NCBI GenBank assembly: GCA_029858345.1
Contig: JAOUFG010000004.1
Span: 1-53,616 of the forward strand
DNA from: Phycisphaerae bacterium
GTDB taxonomy: Bacteria; Planctomycetota; Phycisphaerae; Sedimentisphaerales; Anaerohalosphaeraceae
Length of the DNA stretch: 53,616 bases
Direction of reading: 5' to 3'
Part shown: piece by piece, positions 8,680 to 15,383 of the stretch
Layout of the letters: every line of letters begins with the position of its first letter
How positions within the stretch are numbered: the first letter of the stretch is position 1
The notes under the pieces: model-generated
What the model saw: only the letters and a program-made list of their open reading frames with translations
What the model was told of the DNA's origin: nothing
Databases searched by the model: none
Position numbers and translations under genes: made by a program

Positions 8680-8708
8680 TTGACACACCGGCCGCAAATG
8701 CGTATAGT
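8680..8708 (+). promoter_or_regulatory. Sigma-70-type promoter of tRNA-Val
   Basis: TTGACA at 8680-8685 and TATAGT at 8703-8708 are separated by exactly 17 nt, and the mature tRNA begins 11 nt after the -10 box. Confidence 0.75.
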
Positions 8709-8719
8709 GCCTCACTTCC

Positions 8720-8793
8720 GGGCGCTTAGCTCAGTTGGCTAGAGCACCTGCCTTACAAGCAGGGGGTCACAGGTTCAAGTCCTGTAGCGCCCA
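8720..8793 (+). tRNA. tRNA-Val (anticodon UAC)
   Basis: A complete cloverleaf of 74 nt. The acceptor stem pairs GGGCGCT (8720-8726) with AGCGCCC (8786-8792) and the discriminator is A8793. The D arm is GCTC/GAGC, the anticodon stem CCTGC/GCAGG closes loop CTTACAA with anticodon TAC, and the T arm ACAGG/CCTGT closes TTCAAGT. The CCA end is not encoded. The 3' end faces a tyrosine recombinase gene, so this tRNA is the likely attachment site of the accessory island. Confidence 0.96.
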
Positions 8794-8800
8794 TTGAATT

Positions 8801-8836
8801 GCCCCAATGACAAACAGTGTCAAAAGGGCTTTTTTT
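8801..8836 (+). terminator. Terminator after tRNA-Val
   Basis: A two-part stem: GCCC (8801-8804) pairs with GGGC (8826-8829) around an inner perfect stem TGACA/TGTCA, followed by seven T residues. It ends the tRNA transcript before the minus-strand recombinase gene. Confidence 0.65.
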
Positions 8837-8970
8837 ATGCCAAAAACAAGATTTTTCGGTGTGATAAGTCATCTTGTAAAAAGTATTCCAGACTCTGATA
8901 GCGCAGAACAAAGACAAATAAAACCAATCGTTTCCAAAAAAGTGTACATATAGGCGTACATGTAAAAGAC

Positions 8971-10353
8971 TTATCCAGTCCGTTTCTTTCTGGTTTTATA
9001 TTGCTTGGGTTCTGGTCTGTATAATCGGTCAATCGCCTGAACATCATCCCCATGCAGGACATGGGTGTAATAACTCATTGTCGTTTGTATATCGCTGTGT
9101 CTTGCCAGTTTTTTCAGGATATGGGGGTAAACTCCCTGACTTGCCAAAAGAGAGCAGAAAGAATGCCTGAGACTGTGGAGGTGTACTACCCTGTCGAGTT
9201 CGTCCTTCTTATCGATTCCGGCAAAGTCTAAATCTCGATTGAATGCTTTCAGGAAAGAGGAATTTGAGGCAGGGACATTTACTACCCTGTCTTTGGCTTT
9301 TGCATCCGGTTGGTTTTCTTTCCACGCCTCCAGCAGTTCTTGAATGTACTCATGCATCGGCAAGGTACAGGGCTTGGCGTTCTTTGTTGTGGTCGATCTG
9401 ACCTTGATATATCGTTTATTAAGATTTATGTCATTCCAGACAAGCTGCCGGACTTCATTTACCCTGAGTCCTGTATAGAGCATGAGCGCATAGGCAAGTC
9501 GTCTTTCCTCTCCATTTAGCTGATATTTGCGTATCGTTGCCGGACGGATATTTTTGTATTTACCCTGTCGCTTTTCCAAGGGTCGTCTATATGCCCCATC
9601 CAGCAGTTTTTCCACTTCATCCGGCATTAAGCTTCGCGCCTCTCTGACACGGTTCGTCTTTTCGTCCAGACGGGTAAAGTCCACAAATGGATTTTGACTT
9701 AGTAAGCGGTTCTGATAAGCCCAATTACAGAAATACCGGAGTCTGTCAACATAGACATTTACCGTTCTGTCCGAAAGCCCTTTGTCTTTCATTTTATTGA
9801 TAAACTCTTTTACCGGAGGTTGGCATATATCTTTGAGATATTGAAAGCCACAATCAGAGACTATCGCTTTCAGGCAACGCTTCACTTCTTTTCGGTGTTC
9901 CTCCGTTGTGCCGGAGGCCTGTAAATCTTCACTATATAAGTCAAAGAGTTGTTTCAGTGGCTTTCGGCTTAATTGGTCGCCTTGTGTTTCCTGACCGCTG
10001 GCAATCAAGGCCTCCTGTACCTTGTCCCGTATCATGGGGCTGATTTCATTCAGCGGCGGTATGGCCCGATGCGCGCGGAGCAGTTGGATATACTTTACCA
10101 GTTCATTCAGAGCCGCTTGACTGGCCTCTTTTTCCTGACAAAGTGTGATTGTCCGGCGTTTGCCGTGATAATCGTTGTACCGTCCTGCATAGTTTCGTTG
10201 TGGCTTGAGGTAGCTTTTGCCATCCTTGGTTAAAAATGCCTTAACCGTCCTGCTGTTGTGATCTTTGATGTTGATATAACAGCGTCCCCTGCTCTTGTGA
10301 ATCGTTGCATCCTCCGGCAATTCTGTTGCATAGGTGGGTTTAAAAACTGACAT
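8971..10353 (-). CDS. Tyrosine recombinase (integrase) of the tRNA-Val side
   Basis: A 460-residue phage-type integrase. The N-terminal 110 residues carry an arm-binding-like region with aromatic KSYLKPQRNYAGRYNDYHGKR. A SAM-like core-binding domain follows (about 120-235), then the catalytic domain. The catalytic set is visible: Arg in LYTGLRVNEV, HSLRH, ARHS in place of the more common LGHS, and the nucleophilic Tyr in TTMSYYTHV. I start it at ATG10353 because GAGAGGA lies 7 nt upstream; the open frame continues further but overlaps the regulator gene. That gene ends only 2 nt before this start, so the two form an operon. It should integrate the element at the adjacent tRNA-Val. Confidence 0.92.
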   Translation of the reverse strand: MSVFKPTYATELPEDATIHKSRGRCYINIKDHNSRTVKAFLTKDGKSYLKPQRNYAGRYNDYHGKRRTITLCQEKEASQAALNELVKYIQLLRAHRAIPPLNEISPMIRDKVQEALIASGQETQGDQLSRKPLKQLFDLYSEDLQASGTTEEHRKEVKRCLKAIVSDCGFQYLKDICQPPVKEFINKMKDKGLSDRTVNVYVDRLRYFCNWAYQNRLLSQNPFVDFTRLDEKTNRVREARSLMPDEVEKLLDGAYRRPLEKRQGKYKNIRPATIRKYQLNGEERRLAYALMLYTGLRVNEVRQLVWNDINLNKRYIKVRSTTTKNAKPCTLPMHEYIQELLEAWKENQPDAKAKDRVVNVPASNSSFLKAFNRDLDFAGIDKKDELDRVVHLHSLRHSFCSLLASQGVYPHILKKLARHSDIQTTMSYYTHVLHGDDVQAIDRLYRPEPKQYKTRKKRTG

Positions 10354-10355
10354 AG

Positions 10356-10571
10356 TTATCCTCTCTTTCTGCCTGTTGGCTTTAATTCGAGATTCAATAC
10401 TTTTGCAATCTTGGAAGCGGATTTTAGAGTGAGACTCCGCTTGCCATTCATAAACAGGGATAGCTGCGCCTCGGATACCCCGGCGGCCTTGCTGATCTGA
10501 TAACAACTCATGCCGGAGCGTCTTATCGCCTCCCTCATTTGCTGTTCAAGATGGTACTGTTCTTTTGCCAT
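10356..10571 (-). CDS. Cro/CI-type helix-turn-helix regulator
   Basis: A 71-residue DNA-binding protein, all one HTH_XRE domain: MREAIRRSGMSCYQISKAAG forms helices 1-2, VSEAQLSLFMNGKRSLTLKS the recognition region, and a basic tail (KPTGRKRG) follows. The start ATG10571 fits the family. A TTG at 10631 would add 20 residues but gives a poor N-terminus. It ends 2 nt before the integrase start and probably controls integrase expression, as such small regulators do in integrative elements. No clear ribosome binding site is seen. Confidence 0.8.
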   Translation of the reverse strand: MAKEQYHLEQQMREAIRRSGMSCYQISKAAGVSEAQLSLFMNGKRSLTLKSASKIAKVLNLELKPTGRKRG

Positions 10572-10627
10572 ATCGTTCAATATACACTTTTCATCGGTGC
10601 TTTGCAATAGTAAAGTAAAGATTTTTT

Positions 10628-10885
10628 TCAATTAGCAATATATTTATATTTTGATGCTCTGGATTCTTTCGGATTTGACCGGTTGTAATATCCTTTTTGG
10701 AGCAGCTTCAAAACCCCAAGATTGCAGAGTAATCGTAAATAGGTACTGGCGGTGCTAAAGCTAATATCGATGATCTTCCCTGCTTTTCGGCAATCCAGCT
10801 TAAAGCCCTTGCCTTCTGTGGCATCGTCTATTGCAAGAAGATCAATGGCAAGACGTACTACTTTGGATCGGATAAGCAGGAAGCA
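10628..10885 (-). pseudogene. Winged-helix protein remnant
   Basis: The minus strand is open from a TAG (10886-10888) to TGA (10628-10630), 85 codons with no ATG, GTG or TTG early on. The middle reads as a helix-turn-helix (FKLDCRKAGKIIDISFSTAS, then TYLRLLCNLGVLKLL) and ends basic and aromatic (KYKYIAN). This is what the tail of a winged-helix regulator looks like. It overlaps the 5' extension of the degraded recombinase on the other strand, so part of one of the two must be chance. I read it as a truncated relic of an older insertion; confidence is low. Confidence 0.35.
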
Positions 10886-10915
10886 CTACAACGATATATC
10901 GAGCAGGCGGCGTAT

Positions 10916-11854
10916 TTGCATGGAAGCAATCATAATTCTCAAAAACCAGTTAACGACTCAATGACACTGAAGCAACTGTGTGACATGTTCTTGAAATACC
11001 AATTGACCAAAGTGAAAGCCAGTGCAATCACAGCCCAGCATTATAACGATCAGATCAGCAGTCTGAATATGCTTATGTCTTTCCTGGGACAAAGACGGAG
11101 AATCAAAGATATATCAACGCTTGATTTACAAAATTATAAACGAAAACTTCAGAAGCAATATACAAAATCGGCACATCGTATGAATTTACACATCAGCAAC
11201 TTAAAGACGCTGTTTCACTGGGCAAAGAAAAATGATGTTCTGAAACAGATTCCTAACATCGATGCTATAAGCAGGAGCAAGCTCACCAACAGGCAACGCA
11301 GGATTTTCACCCACGAGGAAATCAATAAGTTGCTTGCAGTTGCTGATATTCAAATGAAGGCTATGATCTGGCTGGGACTAAATTGCGGTTTTGGTTGTAC
11401 TGATTGTTCAGACCTTCAATGGAAGAACCTTGATTTTGAAAATGCCCGGGTAGAATTCCCCAGAGGAAAAACTGGAGTCCAAAGAGACTTACCTTTATGG
11501 TCTGAAACAATTGATGCGTTAAAAGCTGTTCCAAAGAAAGGAAAGTTGGTGTTCTATACTGCCAGAGGGAATCCGTTCGTTCGCAATGTTTTGAAGACTG
11601 GTGCTAATGGCCAAGAAAAATATTGCGTGTTGAATACGATTTCTACAAAGTTCGCAAGGCTACTAAAAAAGTCAGGATTGAATGTTCCTAAGGGAACCGG
11701 CTTTTATAGCTTACGAAGAACCGCGGCGACCTTAGCAGCCCGTTCAGGTGATCCATTTGCTGTCCAGCGTCTCTTGGGGCATGCAAACTTGCTCATGGCT
11801 ATCCGACAGGAACTATTATTGAAAGTAAGTATGTCCGCACCAGTCCAAGTATGA
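10916..11854 (+). CDS. Degraded tyrosine recombinase (planctomycete type)
   Basis: A recombinase of the planctomycete-specific integrase family. The core-binding domain runs over residues 15-110 and the catalytic domain over 125-300 (LGLNCGFGCTDCSDLQW, FYSLRRTAATLAA, RLLGHANL). Damage shows at both ends. Upstream, the same frame stays open to 10739 and encodes the family's N-terminal CKKINGKTYYFGSDKQEALQ motif, but no start codon is available there; TTG10916 and ATG10961 are the first candidates. At the C-terminus, the expected Tyr about 10 residues after GHANL is missing. Tyrosines appear only in the other frames (TYR-containing ESKYVRTSPS in frame with the next gene). A small insertion or frameshift has probably removed the nucleophile, so the enzyme should be inactive. 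Confidence 0.68.
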   Translation: MHGSNHNSQKPVNDSMTLKQLCDMFLKYQLTKVKASAITAQHYNDQISSLNMLMSFLGQRRRIKDISTLDLQNYKRKLQKQYTKSAHRMNLHISNLKTLFHWAKKNDVLKQIPNIDAISRSKLTNRQRRIFTHEEINKLLAVADIQMKAMIWLGLNCGFGCTDCSDLQWKNLDFENARVEFPRGKTGVQRDLPLWSETIDALKAVPKKGKLVFYTARGNPFVRNVLKTGANGQEKYCVLNTISTKFARLLKKSGLNVPKGTGFYSLRRTAATLAARSGDPFAVQRLLGHANLLMAIRQELLLKVSMSAPVQV

Positions 11855-12294
11855 GTTCCCCAAGTGATAATACCGGTGATATATCCCCAACAGAAAAAAT
11901 TTATGTACTTGATGAACGAGATGAATGGATACGATTTCGGGTTACTCCACAAGATCAGGGATGGTCTGCATGGATGCCGAAGAAATTTACAATATCTCAA
12001 AAACAAATCAATGCTCAAATCGAGGCCAAATTCGGTAAACGTCCAGAGCAAAGTAGTTGGGATGGTTCTGTACGCATTGTGAAAGACTATATTCGTAGTG
12101 TCGCTAAAGACCCCGACAGTCTTCAATTCGATAAATGGTCAGATGTTTATTACAACGAAAATGACGGCTATATTGTCTATTGCGTCTATCGTGGAAAAAA
12201 CTCTTTTGGCGGTTATACAGTTTCAGCCAATTGGTTTGTAATTCAATACAGTCAAGTCGTGGTCATAAAAGAATCAGATGCTTACGAGCTTTAA
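11851..12294 (+). CDS. Hypothetical protein, cargo of the island
   Basis: A 147-residue soluble protein overlapping the end of the degraded recombinase by 4 nt. The first 70 residues are charged and probably poorly ordered. From about residue 75 comes a compact domain (VKDYIRSVAKDPDSLQFDKW, then YIVYCVYRGKNSFGGYTVSA), a pattern that recurs in small phage- and island-encoded proteins of unknown role. No signal peptide, membrane helix or catalytic motif is seen. The ATG has no ribosome binding site, and its frame reads back into the recombinase's lost C-terminus, so the true start may lie further in or translation may be coupled. Function unknown. Confidence 0.55.
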   Translation: MSSPSDNTGDISPTEKIYVLDERDEWIRFRVTPQDQGWSAWMPKKFTISQKQINAQIEAKFGKRPEQSSWDGSVRIVKDYIRSVAKDPDSLQFDKWSDVYYNENDGYIVYCVYRGKNSFGGYTVSANWFVIQYSQVVVIKESDAYEL

Positions 12295-12325
12295 AAATTA
12301 AAATTCTAATACAGGAGGCGAAACG

Positions 12326-13399
12326 ATGAAAATTCAAACAACTCAATTAATGGTTATTGTATTTATCCTTTGTATTCCGATTTTACGTGCTGAGATACTT
12401 TATGACATTATCGACTTGGGAACTTTGGGCGGCAGTCATAGTGAGGCCTATTCAATTAATAATCAAAGACAAGTTGTAGGCTGGTCATACACAATTGCAG
12501 GGCTTTCACACGCCACTTTATTTGACTCTTCTGGTCAGCAGCAAAACAATATTGATTTAGGAACATACGGAGTTACTGAAAGCAAGGCATACTCTATTAA
12601 CGATTTAGGGAATATCGTTGGTTCTGGAAGTCGAGCAATCCTATTTGATTCAACTGGAGCCGGAAATAATATCAGCTTAGGAGTTTCGGTTGGTACACAA
12701 AGTTATGCACTCTCGATTAACAATCATAATCGAATTGTGGGTTGGTCGGGTTATAAAGCTACAGAGTTTGATTTTTCTGGGACAGGAAATAATATAAACC
12801 TTGGAACAACTGACTCTACGGTTAGTTATTCATATTCTATGAATGATAACGGGCAAATTGTTGGTCAGAGAACAGGGTATGCAGCAATATTTGATTATGA
12901 CAATGGGAGTATAATCAGTTTAGGCGACCTTGGAGGCGGGCAAAGTTGCGCATATTCAAATAATAATAACAATCAGGTCGCAGGTTATGCTTGGACAGCT
13001 ACCGGAAAAACTCATGCTACTCTGTTTGACATGACAGGAGGCAACAATAATATCGACTTAGGAACTGTTGGCACTTCTGCTAATGACAATGAAAGTATGG
13101 CATTTTCAATTAACAATATGGGGCAAATAGTAGGAAGATCAGGTGTTTATGGTTTCAGACGTGCTGCTTTATTTGACGCATCTGGAAATGGAAATAATAT
13201 TGATCTTAATACCCTTATCGACAATTCGTTAGGTTGGAATTTGATTGAAGCACGAGATATTAATGATAATGGCTGGATTGTTGGTTATGGCATAAATCCC
13301 AATGGTGAACATCATGCTTATCTCTTAACACCCATACCAGAACCAACAACTTTTTCCTTGCTAACTGTTGGGGTATTATTACTAAGAAGAAAAAAATAA
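12326..13399 (+). CDS. HAF-repeat PEP-CTERM secreted protein
   Basis: A 357-residue exported protein. The signal peptide covers residues 1-23. The body consists of repeated units of about 45 residues with the form DLGT...SxAYSINNxxQVVGxS...ATLFD, matching the HAF repeat of extracellular proteins. The C-terminus is a canonical PEP-CTERM tail: PEPTTFSLL, a short hydrophobic helix and RRKK. In organisms with an exosortase this tail directs sorting to the cell envelope or exopolysaccharide. The ribosome binding site ACAGGAGG lies 8 nt before ATG12326. Lower GC and many AAT codons compared with the flanking core genes support transfer with the island. A weak hairpin (13384-13414) lies between this gene and the convergent small gene. 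Confidence 0.85.
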   Translation: MKIQTTQLMVIVFILCIPILRAEILYDIIDLGTLGGSHSEAYSINNQRQVVGWSYTIAGLSHATLFDSSGQQQNNIDLGTYGVTESKAYSINDLGNIVGSGSRAILFDSTGAGNNISLGVSVGTQSYALSINNHNRIVGWSGYKATEFDFSGTGNNINLGTTDSTVSYSYSMNDNGQIVGQRTGYAAIFDYDNGSIISLGDLGGGQSCAYSNNNNNQVAGYAWTATGKTHATLFDMTGGNNNIDLGTVGTSANDNESMAFSINNMGQIVGRSGVYGFRRAALFDASGNGNNIDLNTLIDNSLGWNLIEARDINDNGWIVGYGINPNGEHHAYLLTPIPEPTTFSLLTVGVLLLRRKK

Positions 13400-13403
13400 T
13401 CTG

Positions 13404-13547
13404 TCAATCTTCTTCCGGTCGAGTTAATACGAATAATGGGCAAAAATCATAATTGCCATCAGAGGGATTTTTTATGCCCATAAATTCTAATACTTTTTGC
13501 TGTGTTTCTTCACATAAATCGTCGAAATAGATATTTAATTCGTCCAT
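13404..13547 (-). CDS. 47-residue acidic protein
   Basis: A short protein (MDELNIYFDDLCEETQQKVL at its start, then a GNYDFCPLFVL motif) with a strongly acidic, amphipathic character. Small proteins with an NIYFDDL...Q..VL core accompany integrative elements and phages in several phyla, but their role is not known to me. ATG13547 is chosen because AAAGGG lies about 10 nt upstream; the open frame extends further but would overlap the recombinase. It starts 17 nt after the recombinase stop and is likely cotranscribed with it. Confidence 0.6.
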   Translation of the reverse strand: MDELNIYFDDLCEETQQKVLEFMGIKNPSDGNYDFCPLFVLTRPEED

Positions 13548-13564
13548 AGTTTGAATCCCTTTCA

Positions 13565-14668
13565 TTAATCTAATTGGTTTATTGCTGATCGATTGACACC
13601 CGGCTGACAATGACCGTAAAGATCAACCGTCATAGTAATAGAACTATGACCCAATTGCTCTTTGACATAATGAATTGGTGCACCAATTTGAAGTAGCAAC
13701 GACGCATAAGTATGTCGAATATCATGGACGCGGATTTTGGGCAGCTTCGCTTTGGTCAATGATTTATAGAATACACCTCGCCTGAAAATATTGGCATTGA
13801 TCGGTTCACCTTCACGGTCTGGAAATACAAGGCATATCTTCTTTTTCTTATGTGATTGACAGTGCAAATCCTTATTTCTGGCTTTATGTCGGGCTTTCAA
13901 TGCTTTATATAATCCATCCGTCATATCAATATATCGAACCTTATGCGATTTGGGTGTGTCCCAATGGTCATGGCTATAGCTTCGTTGGACAATAATCTGC
14001 TTAGTATCAAAGTTCACACTGTCCCAAGCCAATCCCACTAATTCACCAAGCCGCATACCAGTACGGAAGGCCGTAAGCACTAAGTCATAATAATCGGGTT
14101 CGTCCTTTTGAATGACGTCCAACAGTCCCGTTACTTGCTCCTTAGTTAGAAATTGGGTTTTCTTCTGCGGTTTCGACTTCTTGAAAAATCGGCCTAAATT
14201 ATGAGCCGGATTCACAAGTACAATTTCCCGTTCTACTGCCTCGGCAAACACCGCACTAATGCAAATTCTGATATTCTGTACGCATAACCCATTGCCTTGT
14301 TTATCCAATAGAAGCCGCTTGACCTCTTGCCGATTGATGCTCTTTAATTTCTTATTTTTCCATTCTGGCAGCAAGTACAATTCGGCAATCCGTTGATATG
14401 AGTACCATGAGTTACGTTTTAATCTGTGCTTTGCAACCTTGTTAATGTACTCCTTGAAGAACCCCCCGAATGTGACATTATCCTTGTCCAGCCCTCGTCC
14501 ATTGGTAAAATCGACCTGACCTAATGCCAATTGCTCCCGAAATTTTCGTGCTGCCTTTATTGCTGTTCCTTTTTCAGGTCCAATTTTCCGTGATGTCCGT
14601 TGGCCCTTGTGATTAATCCACACATACCAATCCCCGCTTGTTTTTTGCTGATAAAGCCTAACACCCAT
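13565..14668 (-). CDS. Tyrosine recombinase (integrase) of the tRNA-Ser side
   Basis: A 367-residue integrase of the lambda/XerD superfamily. The N-terminal arm-binding domain (1-60, WYVWINHKGQRTSRKIG) is of the AP2-like type, the SAM-like domain spans 65-165, and the catalytic domain follows. The catalytic set is complete: Arg in TGMRLGELVGL, Lys in PKSHKVR, HDIRH, LGHSS and Tyr in TVDLYGH. AAAGGGG precedes ATG14668. The gene lies next to the 3' end of tRNA-Ser, the usual target geometry, with clustered inverted repeats between. It probably drives a second integration event, independent of the tRNA-Val recombinase, which is only distantly similar. Confidence 0.93.
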   Translation of the reverse strand: MGVRLYQQKTSGDWYVWINHKGQRTSRKIGPEKGTAIKAARKFREQLALGQVDFTNGRGLDKDNVTFGGFFKEYINKVAKHRLKRNSWYSYQRIAELYLLPEWKNKKLKSINRQEVKRLLLDKQGNGLCVQNIRICISAVFAEAVEREIVLVNPAHNLGRFFKKSKPQKKTQFLTKEQVTGLLDVIQKDEPDYYDLVLTAFRTGMRLGELVGLAWDSVNFDTKQIIVQRSYSHDHWDTPKSHKVRYIDMTDGLYKALKARHKARNKDLHCQSHKKKKICLVFPDREGEPINANIFRRGVFYKSLTKAKLPKIRVHDIRHTYASLLLQIGAPIHYVKEQLGHSSITMTVDLYGHCQPGVNRSAINQLD

Positions 14669-14703
14669 AATTTACCCCTTTCCAAAAATGTCCTATTTCC
14701 TTG

Positions 14704-14786
14704 TTTTACACAATGTACAAGAGGCCTTTATCTTTAATTCTTATCTATGTCGTACTTTGTGTAAAATAGCGCATCTATATAGGTGC
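14704..14786. repeat. Inverted repeats upstream of the tRNA-Ser-side integrase
   Basis: The arms TTTTACACAATGTAC (14704-14718) and GTACTTTGTGTAAAA (14752-14766) are inverted copies matching at 14 of 15 positions with a 33-nt spacer. Just beyond lies a near-palindrome GCATCTATATAGGTGC (14771-14786). They occupy the roughly 300-nt gene-free stretch between the integrase start and tRNA-Ser. Likely roles are arm-type recombinase sites or a regulator's operator. No other gene is visible between 14669 and 14967. Confidence 0.55.
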
Positions 14787-14967
14787 ATTGTGGCGTGTTT
14801 TCTGGACCTCGAACACCCGGAAAATGGATAGAATTGGACTTTTTTAGTTGCACATAGAATGCGCTTTTTCGTTATGAATAACCGAATGAGAGAAAATGGA
14901 GATTGGGGGGATGGTAGAACGACTCGGGTTGTAATTACTGTGCAGACAAGCAATTAGTTATATTTAA

Positions 14968-15057
<90 letters not shown>

Positions 15058-15172
15058 ATGGTCCTATTCAAAAATGCAAATAGCTGCTTATGAAAAGCCA
15101 AAACTGCGTCTTTTCCGCAAATTACGCCAGCACCAATCTAAGCCCGGCATGTTGCGAACAACTCGATGCATA

Positions 15173-15201
15173 CTTATAACATTTAGGAATTCGTTTGTCA
15201 A
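15173..15201 (-). promoter_or_regulatory. Sigma-70-type promoter of tRNA-Ser
   Basis: On the minus strand TTGACA (15201-15196) and TATAAG (15178-15173) are spaced by 17 nt. The tRNA 5' end lies about 115 nt downstream, implying a long 5' leader that must be processed. Confidence 0.7.
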
Positions 15202-15207
15202 CTAACC

Positions 15208-15233
15208 AAGAGACCAAAATAAGAGACCAAAAT
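15208..15233. repeat. Tandem 13-bp direct repeat
   Basis: AAGAGACCAAAAT occurs twice head to tail, ending a few bases upstream of the tRNA-Ser -35 box. It could be a regulator site or simple slippage. Confidence 0.5.
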
Positions 15234-15383
15234 TATTTCATCATATTGATGCAAAATATCAACACAAAAAGAATCATCGGACCCAAGACAGCCAGGACTT
15301 GTAAAGATGACTCGAATCCGATAGAATGGCTCAAATAAAATGGTTATTTTCAGTCTTAATTAAATGGTGCAATAGGAGTTTTC

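Larger units (their letters stand above)
15058..15383. other. Intergenic region between tRNA-Ser and pheT
   Basis: A gene-free stretch of about 325 nt. It holds the tRNA-Ser promoter and a tandem 13-bp repeat (annotated separately). The pheT ribosome binding site TAGGAG is at its right end. The AT-rich part at 15234-15360 presumably contains the pheT promoter, but no convincing -35/-10 pair stands out. Confidence 0.6.
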
